Under the pieces are notes generated by a model. It did not search any database, was not told the DNA's origin, and saw nothing but the letters and a program-made list of their open reading frames with translations. A DNA stretch of 42,881 nucleotides, taken from assembly GCF_025465935.1 (NCBI RefSeq), contig NZ_JANLNV010000089.1, forward strand, positions 1-42,881, given 5' to 3'. The position numbers and the translations under genes were made by a program. This DNA is from Pseudomonas sp. 7P_10.2_Bac1. GTDB taxonomy: Bacteria > Pseudomonadota > Gammaproteobacteria > Pseudomonadales > Pseudomonadaceae. Below, in pieces: positions 6,609 through 14,727 of this stretch; within the stretch, counting starts at the first letter, position 1; every line of letters starts with the position of its first letter.

Positions 6609-8417
6609 TCAAGCAATATCGCCAGCCAATGGCGCATCCAGGCCCATTGAGTGCAAGCGGGCGTAGTAGCCGTTTTGCGCCAGCAAGTCGGCGTGGGTGC
6701 CTCGCTCAACGATCTGGCCCTGATCCATGACCAGAATCAGGTCAGCCTTTTCGATGGTTGACAGACGGTGCGCGATCACTAGCGTTGTACGGCCCTGCAT
6801 CACGTGATCGAGAGCCGCCTGAATGTGGCGCTCAGACTCGGTATCGAGTGCCGAGGTGGCCTCATCGAGGATCAACAGTGGCGCATTTTTGAGCAACGCG
6901 CGGGCGATGGCCAGGCGCTGGCGCTGACCACCCGACAACAGCACGCCGTTTTCACCGACGGGCGTGTCCAAGCCTTTTGGCAACTGCTCGATAAAGTCCA
7001 TTGCGTAGGCATCACGCGCGGCTTTTTCAATGTCAGCACGCGGCGCTCCGGCCAGATCACCGTAGGCAATGTTGTTGGCAACGGTGTCGCTGAACAGGGT
7101 CACGTTCTGGGTCACTTGCGCGATATGACGACGCAGGTTGAGCAGACGGTAGTCTTCGATCTCGACCCCATCGAGCAGGATTTCACCCGATGTGTGGTGA
7201 TAGAAGCGCGGGATCAGGTTCGCCAGCGTCGACTTGCCGCTACCCGAACGCCCTACCAGCGCCACCATCTGCCCTGGCTCGACCGAGAACGTCACATCCT
7301 TGAGGACCTGGCGCTCGGTGTCGGGGTAGGTGAAGTTCAGGTGGCGCACGTCGAGACGACCGCTCACGTGGTCAAGCTCGACCGTGCCAGTGTCGATTTC
7401 CGGTTTTTCGTCCAGTTGCTCAAAGATACTTTCAGCACCGGCGACCCCCCTCTGGATGGTCGAACTGACTTCCGACAACTGACGGATCGGCTTGGGCAGC
7501 AAGCCAGCCAAAGTGATGTAAGCGATCATGTCACCAGCCGAAGCATCGCCGCGCATGTACAGCACCAGGAACATCAAGATACCCATGGCGACGTAGATGA
7601 CCAATTGCAGCATCGGGGTATAGATCGCCCCTGTGCGGGTCATGCGCAGTTGCTTGTCGGTGTTGCTCTGGCTGGCCTTCAGGAAACGCTCGCGCTCATA
7701 TTTCTCGCCGCCAAAGCTTCGAACCACCCGGTAACCCTGAATGGTTTCGGACGCCACGTGGGTCACATCGCCCATGGCCACCTGGATCTTCTTGCTTTGC
7801 TTGCGGAATTTTTTGCTGGCCGTACTCACCATCACGGCGATCAGCGGCAGGATCGCCACCATCACCAGCGTCAAACGCCAGTTCATCCACAACAACGAGG
7901 CAAACAGGAACACCACCGTCATGCCTTCACGGATCACCACCTTGATCGCATCGGTGGCAGCACCGGTGACCATGGTTACGTTAAAGGTGATCCGGGAGAT
8001 CAAGTGCCCCGAGTTGTGCTTGTCGAAATAGCGGTTAGGCAGCACCAGCAGGTTGTTGAACAACTGAACCCGCAGATCATGCACCAGCCCCAGCGAGACC
8101 TTGGCCAGGAAGTAGTTACCCAGGAAGGAGCCCAGCCCCTGCCAGGCCGCGATCAATACAATCAATATAGGCACGGTCTGCAGCAGGCGCATGTCACGCA
8201 GGTAAGGCACGTTCGGAAACAGCACTGCATCCGGGTTGGACAAGCCGTCGACAAAATACTTGAGGATGTAACCAAGCATCGGTTGAGTCGAAGCGAAGAT
8301 CAGGAAACCGACAATACTCAGCAGGAAAAGGCCGATGTAGGGTTTCACATAACTCAAGAGCCGGAAGTAGATTTTCAGGCTTGAACTCTGTCCTTCTTCG
8401 GACGGTGAATCACTCAT
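6609..8417 (-). CDS. msbA: Lipid A-core flippase, ABC transporter
   Basis: MsbA is a homodimeric half-transporter that flips lipid A-core across the inner membrane. The N-terminal half (residues about 15-320) carries six membrane helices and the segment RITFNVTMVTGAATDAIK, typical of Pseudomonas MsbA. The ATPase domain has Walker A GRSGSGKST (about 385-393), signature LSGGQRQR, Walker B LLILDEATSALD and H-loop IAHRLS. The start at 8417 (MSDSPSEEG) is preferred because PAO1 MsbA, as recalled, begins MSDSP. A GTG at 8429 would add MSST. It starts 15 bases after the waaL stop, so waaL and msbA are almost certainly co-transcribed. Substrate assignment rests on close family resemblance and context. 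Confidence 0.95.
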   Translation of the reverse strand: MSDSPSEEGQSSSLKIYFRLLSYVKPYIGLFLLSIVGFLIFASTQPMLGYILKYFVDGLSNPDAVLFPNVPYLRDMRLLQTVPILIVLIAAWQGLGSFLGNYFLAKVSLGLVHDLRVQLFNNLLVLPNRYFDKHNSGHLISRITFNVTMVTGAATDAIKVVIREGMTVVFLFASLLWMNWRLTLVMVAILPLIAVMVSTASKKFRKQSKKIQVAMGDVTHVASETIQGYRVVRSFGGEKYERERFLKASQSNTDKQLRMTRTGAIYTPMLQLVIYVAMGILMFLVLYMRGDASAGDMIAYITLAGLLPKPIRQLSEVSSTIQRGVAGAESIFEQLDEKPEIDTGTVELDHVSGRLDVRHLNFTYPDTERQVLKDVTFSVEPGQMVALVGRSGSGKSTLANLIPRFYHHTSGEILLDGVEIEDYRLLNLRRHIAQVTQNVTLFSDTVANNIAYGDLAGAPRADIEKAARDAYAMDFIEQLPKGLDTPVGENGVLLSGGQRQRLAIARALLKNAPLLILDEATSALDTESERHIQAALDHVMQGRTTLVIAHRLSTIEKADLILVMDQGQIVERGTHADLLAQNGYYARLHSMGLDAPLAGDIA

Positions 8418-8432
8418 CGTAGAGCTCACTGA

Positions 8433-9599
8433 TTAAGGAAAACGCGAAATTTTATCACAGGCTTTACCCTGCGCCGTCTTGAACGACAAAAGAGTCGCCA
8501 CGGCAATGGGCAGCCAGGTGATAAACCATTCGGCACGCGGGGTATCGAGCAAACTGGCCGCATCAAACTGCATAGCCACAGTCGAAAATACCCACATGCC
8601 CACCAATCCCTGGCCCAGTAAAGAGGCGCGTGCGCGCCAGCCATATACCAATATCGAAAACCAGGCGATGCTCCACAACAGCAAACCTGGCAAGCCCAGA
8701 CTGATCGCCACACTGGTGAACAGGTTGTGCGAATGATCAAACATAATCCCCAGCGCCGGCACACCAAATGGCGCCTCAAGCCCCAGGCCGAGCCATGGAT
8801 GCGCCTTGATCATCTGGATGCTGGACATAAATAGCTCGGGCCGATAAGACGAACCGCGCGACATCATTTGCGCCTGCATGCACCAAAACACGATCCCGGC
8901 GCCAAGCAGCCCGGCCACTGAGATCACCACGGTCTGACGATTACAACGCCAAAGCGGCATGGCCAGCACCGTAACCAATAGCGCCACTGCCGCCCCCCGG
9001 CTCTGGGTCAAGACCACAAAGGCGCCTAACAACGCAAGCGCGACCCACCACAAGGCTTTGATCCCACCCTCGCGGGGCATCCAGTGCAACATCCAGACGC
9101 CGGCGATACCCACTGCATAAGCGCCCAAAATGGGGTGCGCCAACTCGCCCAGGCCTTCCAGACGATCCATCAAGGGGTGCGCGTCAATGAAATAGAAACG
9201 CACTATCGCCGCTGCCGCCATGACTGCCAGCCCTAGCCCGCCCCACTGCAGCAGACACACCACGCGTTCAGGACGGCCATTGGCCAGAATCGGCAATGAC
9301 ACCACAAACAGGACGATATAGAGCAATTGTTTGGCATGACTCGGGGGCTGGCCACTCCAGCTCAAGCTGAGGGTGGCCCACGCGGCCAAACTGATAAGTG
9401 CCAGGCACAGTGCTCTTTGCGCGTGCCAGACCTGCGCCAAGACAGAGCGTGCAGACCAGGCCACCAGCAGAGTCGGCAACCAGACAAGCAACACCAGACC
9501 CTGCTGATAAATTTTGTTGGTAGGAGCAAAGGCAATCGCCAACATGAACCACAGCACGCCGCAGGTCATAAGGGTCTGAGCCCAACGACTTTCGTACAT
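8433..9599 (-). CDS. waaL: O-antigen ligase
   Basis: This polytopic protein of 388 aa has about ten hydrophobic segments and the Wzy_C/WaaL loop motif FDHSHNLF (residues about 286-293), whose His is essential in characterised ligases. It also has an Arg-bearing segment (LTQSRGAAVALL) like those implicated in polymer binding. It should join undecaprenyl-linked O-polysaccharide to lipid A-core at the periplasmic face. The ATG at 9599 is chosen because AGGAG lies eight bases upstream. ATG at 9602 is also possible, and a start at 9638 would add 13 residues without a better ribosome-binding site. It leads the waaL-msbA unit. An O-antigen polymerase (Wzy) has a similar profile, but the core-gene setting favours ligase. 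Confidence 0.85.
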   Translation of the reverse strand: MYESRWAQTLMTCGVLWFMLAIAFAPTNKIYQQGLVLLVWLPTLLVAWSARSVLAQVWHAQRALCLALISLAAWATLSLSWSGQPPSHAKQLLYIVLFVVSLPILANGRPERVVCLLQWGGLGLAVMAAAAIVRFYFIDAHPLMDRLEGLGELAHPILGAYAVGIAGVWMLHWMPREGGIKALWWVALALLGAFVVLTQSRGAAVALLVTVLAMPLWRCNRQTVVISVAGLLGAGIVFWCMQAQMMSRGSSYRPELFMSSIQMIKAHPWLGLGLEAPFGVPALGIMFDHSHNLFTSVAISLGLPGLLLWSIAWFSILVYGWRARASLLGQGLVGMWVFSTVAMQFDAASLLDTPRAEWFITWLPIAVATLLSFKTAQGKACDKISRFP

Positions 9600-9697
9600 C
9601 ATCCCGCTCCTAAATCGTCTACCCGGCCAACCTGGCATGGTTAAAGCGCCACTTTTTCGGCATCATTACGTGTCTGACTGCTCGCAAGGGTTCTACG

Positions 9698-10294
9698 ATG
9701 CAATGCTCACGGCTTCCACAAGCCGCTTTAAATCAAATGATTGAAGGCGCCAAAATTCTTGAGGCGGACAGTTATGGTGCAAAAGTCTACCTGCTGCAAG
9801 ACGGGAATATACTGAAACTGTTCCGTCGCAAGCGTCTTCTGTCGTCTGCCTTGCTACGCCCCTATTCAAAACGTTTTATCGACAACGCGACGCAACTCGA
9901 GAAGCTCGGTATTCCCACCCTCAAGGTGCTGGCGTTTTACCGCCTGGAAAAACCCGGCATGACCGCGGTGCTGTATCGCCCGCTGCCCGGTGAAACCCTG
10001 CGTCAGATTGCAGAAAAAAACGGTTTTAACTGGAAAGAAAATCTGCCGAAGCTTATCGATCTGATTCGCAGATTGCACGCGGCCGGTATTTACTTCCGCT
10101 CTCTGCACTTGGGCAACATAGTGGTAACCCCCGAGAACGCGTGGGGTTTGATTGATGTCGCCGACATGAGTTTCGTTAAGGCGCCACTGTCTAAAAAATT
10201 GGTTCAGCGCAACCTGCAACACTTCTTGCGTTACATCGAGCGCGAGAGCCTCAGCGATAATTTCCCCGCCCAAGCCCTCAAAGACGCTTTTTAA
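9698..10294 (+). CDS. Kinase-fold protein of the LPS kinase type, catalytic Asp replaced
   Basis: This 198 aa protein has the outline of a small WaaP/APH-type kinase. Its possible ATP-lysine is Lys40 (DGNILKLFRR), the catalytic-loop region is YFRSLHLGN (residues 132-140), and the metal-binding Asp153 lies in GLIDVADM. The expected loop is HxDLHxGN, but here the catalytic Asp position is Ser135, while Asn140 and Asp153 remain. It may be a pseudokinase or use another base. I recall orthologues labelled 'toluene tolerance protein', and PAO1 has a kinase-like gene (PA4998) next to waaL. It is the only plus-strand gene within the LPS block. It diverges from waaL, and its stop overlaps the stop of the downstream minus-strand gene. 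AAGGG precedes the ATG by seven bases. Confidence 0.8.
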   Translation: MQCSRLPQAALNQMIEGAKILEADSYGAKVYLLQDGNILKLFRRKRLLSSALLRPYSKRFIDNATQLEKLGIPTLKVLAFYRLEKPGMTAVLYRPLPGETLRQIAEKNGFNWKENLPKLIDLIRRLHAAGIYFRSLHLGNIVVTPENAWGLIDVADMSFVKAPLSKKLVQRNLQHFLRYIERESLSDNFPAQALKDAF

Positions 10295-11391
10295 AGGCCT
10301 GACAACACCGTGGTACATGCCTGCCTGAAACGTAGCCAGGCATGTTCCGGATCTAGGCTTGCGTGCTGGCGCGCAGCCACTTCTGCTGTCGACAGCGCGT
10401 CGCTGGCTTCAATCGCCCGTGTCCATGCCGACTCATCGCCGACCGTTACGTAGTTGCCCGCCTCGCCCAACTGCTCGTAAAACACGGGCAGGTCACTGGC
10501 CAGTATCGGCACGCCAGCAATGACGGCTTCTTGGACGACCAGGCCCAGGCCTTCTGCCCGTGACGGTATCAGCACCCAGTCAAATGCCCGATACAGGCTG
10601 GTCACGTTGTCGACATAGCCCGGCAACATGACGTTGCCTTGTAGCCCGAGCGCATTGACCTGCGCCTCCAGCTCAGCGCGCATGACCCCTTCACCGATGA
10701 TCAGCAGCAGTCGATCGGGATGGGTAACGAGGGTTTTGGCGAAGGCGCTGAGCAAGGTGTCAAAGCCCTTGGAATCAACCAGCCGGCCTACGGCACCGAA
10801 CACCTTATGAATGTGCGCAGGAATGCCCAGTTGCTGGCGCGCCTGATCACGGGGCAATAACTGCTGCTCAAATACTTGCGGGTTGAGCATGCTGCTCAGC
10901 GTGAACACCGGCAACTTAACATCGGCCGAAATGGAGTCTGCGAGGGTTTGCGAGACAGCGCATAAGGTCAGTTGCGCACTCGAGAACTGACGTAGCAGCC
11001 TGACATCCTTGCATTGCAAACGGGTGGAGCCGTGAAACATCACCACCGCCCGTACCTGCGGCAGTGCACGCAATGCAGGCAACAGCACCCGAGCCACGCC
11101 CAGCCCATCAATCAGCACCTGCCGGGCATCATTTTTGAGCAGAGCCTTGCGAAAAAAACTATTACGCCAAGGGCGCGATAACGCCCAGATGCCGCGCCCT
11201 TTTAAAAAGCGCGATGACAATTTCAAAGCCTCAACCTGCCCGAGCTCCTGCAGGCAAACCGGGGCAGAGTGCTGTAATAGCCAGGTCTTTACCGGAGTGC
11301 CCAGTGCAGCCTGAGAGAGGATTTGCTGGTGAACCTTGTGTACAGACGCATAAGGAGAACCGCCTGACCACATCACATTAATGATGCTCAT
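10291..11391 (-). CDS. GT4-type glycosyltransferase, WapR-like position
   Basis: The 366 aa protein has a GT-B fold. The C-terminal donor domain contains FGAVGRLVDSKGFDTLLSAF, the nucleotide-sugar contact GYVDNVTSLYRAFDWVLIPS and the E-x7-E motif in RAEGLGLVVQEAVIAGVPIL. It should add a sugar to the outer core at the cytosolic face. By synteny it corresponds to the PAO1 slot of wapR (PA5000, core L-rhamnosyltransferase), but the sugar and linkage cannot be read here, so no symbol is given. The ATG at 11391 is preferred with AGGAA seven bases upstream; a GTG lies directly before it at 11394. Its TAA overlaps the TAA of the convergent kinase-like gene (10291-10294). It is the last gene of the carbamoyltransferase operon. 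Confidence 0.82.
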   Translation of the reverse strand: MSIINVMWSGGSPYASVHKVHQQILSQAALGTPVKTWLLQHSAPVCLQELGQVEALKLSSRFLKGRGIWALSRPWRNSFFRKALLKNDARQVLIDGLGVARVLLPALRALPQVRAVVMFHGSTRLQCKDVRLLRQFSSAQLTLCAVSQTLADSISADVKLPVFTLSSMLNPQVFEQQLLPRDQARQQLGIPAHIHKVFGAVGRLVDSKGFDTLLSAFAKTLVTHPDRLLLIIGEGVMRAELEAQVNALGLQGNVMLPGYVDNVTSLYRAFDWVLIPSRAEGLGLVVQEAVIAGVPILASDLPVFYEQLGEAGNYVTVGDESAWTRAIEASDALSTAEVAARQHASLDPEHAWLRFRQACTTVLSGL

Positions 11392-11438
11392 CACACGCTT
11401 CCTCGCCGTTCAATCATCACCATTCAAACCTGTACCTG

Positions 11439-12200
11439 CTAACTGATAAGGACGCCTATTAACACGCCCACCAACAACGTAACGAACAACTTGACCCGCT
11501 CACGACGGCCGCGACGCAACTTGCGCTGGCGCTCTTCAGGCAGCTCGACATGATTGCCAAAGCCTGTGTGTAACACCGCATCAGCCTCTAGTGCCACCGC
11601 TTGCAGATTAAGTTCTGCATAGCGCTTGGATAGCGATTTTTCGCCACCATGACTGCTAAAAGGCGCACACAACAAATATTCTTTGTAACGGCGTAATCCA
11701 GGGTTGAGCGAAAAGCTCTGCCAGTCAGGTTTATCCGACAGCACCGGGTAGCACGCAACGCCTCCAATTACTTCTCGCTTACCGTAATGTAGGTAAGGGC
11801 TGTGAATTCGCAAGTCGTGAGCGTAGCTGCGTAGCCAGACCTGCAAAATCTCCGGCTTGTTCTCCAGAATGACTCTTGAGTCTTCGACAAAGCCCGGACG
11901 ATAAAACTCCCAATCGTCCTCACAATGAAAAATGTAAGTCGTGCTGACTTTAGAGTAGGCCAGATCAATGGAGGCCAACTGCCCCAGCTTCGGTTTATTC
12001 ACGAAAACCGTGCAGTGCTCAAGCCAGTTGGGCGGAATGGCCTCGCGTACGGCCTCATCGCCCGAGTCTTCTGTAATAAAGACTTCACGAATGGGGGCGG
12101 TATTGAACCGGTCAAAGCTTTCGAGCGTCAGCTTGAGCAGGTCAAGACGGCCGCAGCTGGTCACAACCAGGGTGATGTCACTTTCTTGGCAGAACCGCAC
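11439..12200 (-). CDS. GT-A type glycosyltransferase with a C-terminal membrane anchor
   Basis: This 253 aa protein begins like a GT2/GT-A enzyme (ITLVVTSCGRLDLLKLTLESF, residues 9-29). It has a likely metal-binding acidic motif, FHCEDDWEFYRPGF, around residue 95. A basic patch (RQRKLRRGRRERVK) precedes a final hydrophobic helix (LFVTLLVGVLIGVLIS), consistent with an inner-membrane anchor facing the cytosol. The start is GTG at 12200, supported by AGGAGG six bases upstream, one of the strongest ribosome-binding sites in the window. It lies between ssg and the WapR-like gene. I recall PA5000 and PA5001 as direct neighbours in PAO1, so this gene looks like a lineage-specific core or O-antigen transferase. 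The sugar is unknown. Confidence 0.78.
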   Translation of the reverse strand: MRFCQESDITLVVTSCGRLDLLKLTLESFDRFNTAPIREVFITEDSGDEAVREAIPPNWLEHCTVFVNKPKLGQLASIDLAYSKVSTTYIFHCEDDWEFYRPGFVEDSRVILENKPEILQVWLRSYAHDLRIHSPYLHYGKREVIGGVACYPVLSDKPDWQSFSLNPGLRRYKEYLLCAPFSSHGGEKSLSKRYAELNLQAVALEADAVLHTGFGNHVELPEERQRKLRRGRRERVKLFVTLLVGVLIGVLIS

Positions 12201-12266
12201 GGTTCGCCTCCTCTCATTAATAGTTTCAGTCCATTGGGTATCACCACGATTGAGCCGGTGGCTGTT

Positions 12267-13223
12267 TTAAACCCCCAGTTTCAATCGCACCCGATCAACC
12301 CAGGACAAGGGCGGATGCGGACGTAGTACCGGTTGCAGCTCTTCAACAATGCGCTGGCCAATTCGGCCGAAGCTGTACTGTGACACCGCAAGATCACGAC
12401 CACGAAGAGCGATATCGGCAGCCAGTTGCGGATCATTACGCAGTTGTTGCAGTTTTCTTTGCAGCTCTGAAATGTCGCGATAAAAAACAATGTTGTGCAT
12501 GTCGATAAAGCCCAACGCACGGTTTTCGGCTTCACCCTGATCAAACGCCAGGAGTACACAACCGCAGGCCATCGCTTCAAAGTTTTTGATCATGTATTCA
12601 CCCATACCCACGTCCGCGCTGACAAAAAAACGGATGCGGTTAAGGGTGTCCCGGTAGTCATCACCGGACTTGGTGCGCGTCACCACCAGCGGTTCTACGC
12701 TGGCCAACTCGTCGAGCAATGCTTTGCGGCCACTGTAAGCCACGCTGTTGGTACTGCCAACAAACGCCAGCTCAATGTCGCGCTCACGACCCAGGTCATG
12801 CAACAGAGTCTGGTCGTAGCCCTTGGGCACGAAAACGGCGTCAAACCCCTCTTCGCGCAAGCGCTCGGTGACCATGAAACCCGAAGTGATCACACGGGCC
12901 CACGGCAATTGCCGGTAATGAGCGCTGAATTTACCGGTGTATTTGCATTCGATGTAATTCTGATACGCATCGTGCTCAAGGATGACCAGGTTGGGCACGG
13001 TACGGATAAAGCCGACCTGGCGGATTTCTTGTTTAAAACGCAAGAAAAACACGATGCGGTCATAACGCGAAACGTCTACTTCGCGGCGAAAGTAGCCGCG
13101 CAAGTTGCGCTGTTCGGCACTGCTCAGCCAGCGTGTATCGCACTCGCAATGCGCTGAGATGCCGTCATACAAGCGATCCAGAATGGCCCGCTGCTCTTTC
13201 TGTACTAGAAATAGAACTCTCAT
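12267..13223 (-). CDS. ssg: Cell-surface sugar glycosyltransferase, Ssg-like
   Basis: This 318 aa protein lacks a classical GT4 start. Its C-terminal third (EYMIKNFEAMACGCVLLAFD, residues about 210-230, then FYRDISELQRKLQQL) is the Glyco_trans_1_2/CgeB-type donor domain. It corresponds by position, length and sequence feel to ssg (PA5001), a gene needed for normal LPS, phage sensitivity and motility in Pseudomonas. The ATG at 13223 overlaps the dnpA stop by four bases (ATGA), so translation is coupled. The exact reaction of Ssg is not established to my knowledge. The symbol rests on synteny and resemblance rather than an alignment. Confidence 0.75.
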   Translation of the reverse strand: MRVLFLVQKEQRAILDRLYDGISAHCECDTRWLSSAEQRNLRGYFRREVDVSRYDRIVFFLRFKQEIRQVGFIRTVPNLVILEHDAYQNYIECKYTGKFSAHYRQLPWARVITSGFMVTERLREEGFDAVFVPKGYDQTLLHDLGRERDIELAFVGSTNSVAYSGRKALLDELASVEPLVVTRTKSGDDYRDTLNRIRFFVSADVGMGEYMIKNFEAMACGCVLLAFDQGEAENRALGFIDMHNIVFYRDISELQRKLQQLRNDPQLAADIALRGRDLAVSQYSFGRIGQRIVEELQPVLRPHPPLSWVDRVRLKLGV

Positions 13224-14644
13224 GGGTTTCCTTGCGACGCCTTGAGGCGCCAGAGCAGCTCATGCCGTCGAACTGCTTTACGAAAATATTCATTCTCGCC
13301 ATAAGGCGATGGCCGTCTGCCCGCCAGCAGCGCCTGGATTGACCTGCGTAGCCTGCGCTTTAGAGCAGCACGCGGCTGCAAATCATGCATCATGCCCAAC
13401 GCCATGGCCTTGTCACGCTGCTGTTGCAACGTCAGCGGCAAACTGCATGGATACACGCTGAGCGAAGCATCGAACACCGGCGGCAAGGCAACCCCGTCAC
13501 CACTGTTGCCCATTGGCCAGCGGTCATTGTCGTGCAGGTGGTTCGCGTAGCCCAAAATCGTCGTCGGCTGCCACTCAAGCCCTTGCAGAGCCTCAAGCAC
13601 TGCGGCTTGTGCACAGATATGGTCGGGGTGTGGGTCCAGCGAGGGATGCGGCAACACAATGACCTCAGGACGGGCACGCAGGATCAGCGCGCGCAAATCC
13701 GCCAGCAGGTTATTCCAGGTCGGCGCTCCGTCGCTATCGCCGGGCAGCGGGAACGGATTGAGTTGGCGAAATAATCGGGTATCACTCAAATCAGCCTCGC
13801 GTGAGGCAATCGGCTGATCGGGGGCGGCCTGCATGGCTGGCAGTTGCAGGCAGAAATAACCCAGTTGCGCGCACTGCGCTTCAGGCACACCAGCCCAACG
13901 CGGTACCGCCAGGCTGTCCCATGCGCGCAACCGACCTTTGAGGCGTGCGGCTTCGGCTCGCTCGAGGCCCATCTGCTGATAATGCTCGGCTTCGATTTCG
14001 CCGGCGGTCAGGGTGACGATCCACGCCTCTTTGGCCTGGCTGTACAACCCAAAAGCCGCCAGCTCGGCATCGTCGGCATGGGGGGCGATCACCATCACCC
14101 GCTGCTCGCGATAATCCGCGTGACGAAAAACCCACAACTGCGGCTGCCCCGACACACGGCAATGACGCCCCTTGAGGCGCAATTCACCACGGCCCAATGC
14201 ATCAGCCTGCTCACTCAAATTCAAATAACGCAGCCCGTCGACCCCGCGCTCGAAAGCCTGCTGGTCGGGATGTTCGCCGCCGAGCAACTGAACGCTCGGG
14301 TCAATCAAGCGTCCCAGCCCACGACTGCTGACCTTGATGGCCAGGACCAGGGTTTCATTGCCCGTGAGGCTCAACGGTTGCTCGAGCACCAGGCGCTCAC
14401 CGTCAAGACGCACGCCAAGGCGCTCGCCGTCTGGGTCGAAGGCATACTGGTAGTCATCGTGAGGGGAATAGAAAAGATGGTCCGCGAACCAGGCCTCATG
14501 AGCCACCCAGCCCAGCACCGCCAGGACCAGCGGCACCCACCAGGCCAGCACGAACCCGCTGACAATCAGCACTAGCAGACCGATCAGCAAGCCCAGTCGT
14601 TTATTGCGCCGATGACGCTTGAGAAGTTGCTGTTTGCGGCTCAT
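13220..14644 (-). CDS. dnpA: PIG-L family de-N-acetylase, membrane-anchored
   Basis: The 474 aa protein starts with a basic stretch and two hydrophobic helices (residues about 16-50). A PIG-L (LmbE-like) zinc deacetylase domain follows. The metal motif is VMVIAPHADDAELAAFG (about residues 182-198), and the second metal ligand set is LPHPSLDPHPDH (about 340-351). It probably deacetylates an N-acetylated sugar of the core or a precursor. By position it equals PA5002, dnpA, reported to influence fluoroquinolone tolerance in P. aeruginosa. The ATG at 14644 has AGGAGA about six bases upstream, directly abutting a REP element. It overlaps ssg by ATGA. Confidence 0.85.
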   Translation of the reverse strand: MSRKQQLLKRHRRNKRLGLLIGLLVLIVSGFVLAWWVPLVLAVLGWVAHEAWFADHLFYSPHDDYQYAFDPDGERLGVRLDGERLVLEQPLSLTGNETLVLAIKVSSRGLGRLIDPSVQLLGGEHPDQQAFERGVDGLRYLNLSEQADALGRGELRLKGRHCRVSGQPQLWVFRHADYREQRVMVIAPHADDAELAAFGLYSQAKEAWIVTLTAGEIEAEHYQQMGLERAEAARLKGRLRAWDSLAVPRWAGVPEAQCAQLGYFCLQLPAMQAAPDQPIASREADLSDTRLFRQLNPFPLPGDSDGAPTWNNLLADLRALILRARPEVIVLPHPSLDPHPDHICAQAAVLEALQGLEWQPTTILGYANHLHDNDRWPMGNSGDGVALPPVFDASLSVYPCSLPLTLQQQRDKAMALGMMHDLQPRAALKRRLRRSIQALLAGRRPSPYGENEYFRKAVRRHELLWRLKASQGNP

Positions 14645-14653
14645 GTTTTCTCC

Positions 14654-14718
14654 TGTAGGAGCGGGCTTGCTAGCAGTCTTTCGAGCGTTTAAAGATCGCG
14701 AACAAGCTCACGCCTACA
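14654..14718. repeat. REP-type imperfect inverted repeat between mig-14 and dnpA
   Basis: The unit runs from TGTAGGAGCGGGCTTGC to AAGCTCACGCCTACA with an internal AAAGATCGCGAA like that of the element at 29772-29838. It fills most of the 83-base gap, and its outer arm adjoins the dnpA ribosome-binding site. The arms match imperfectly, as expected of an old BIME-like copy. Confidence 0.7.
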
Positions 14719-14727
14719 ACGGATCGT

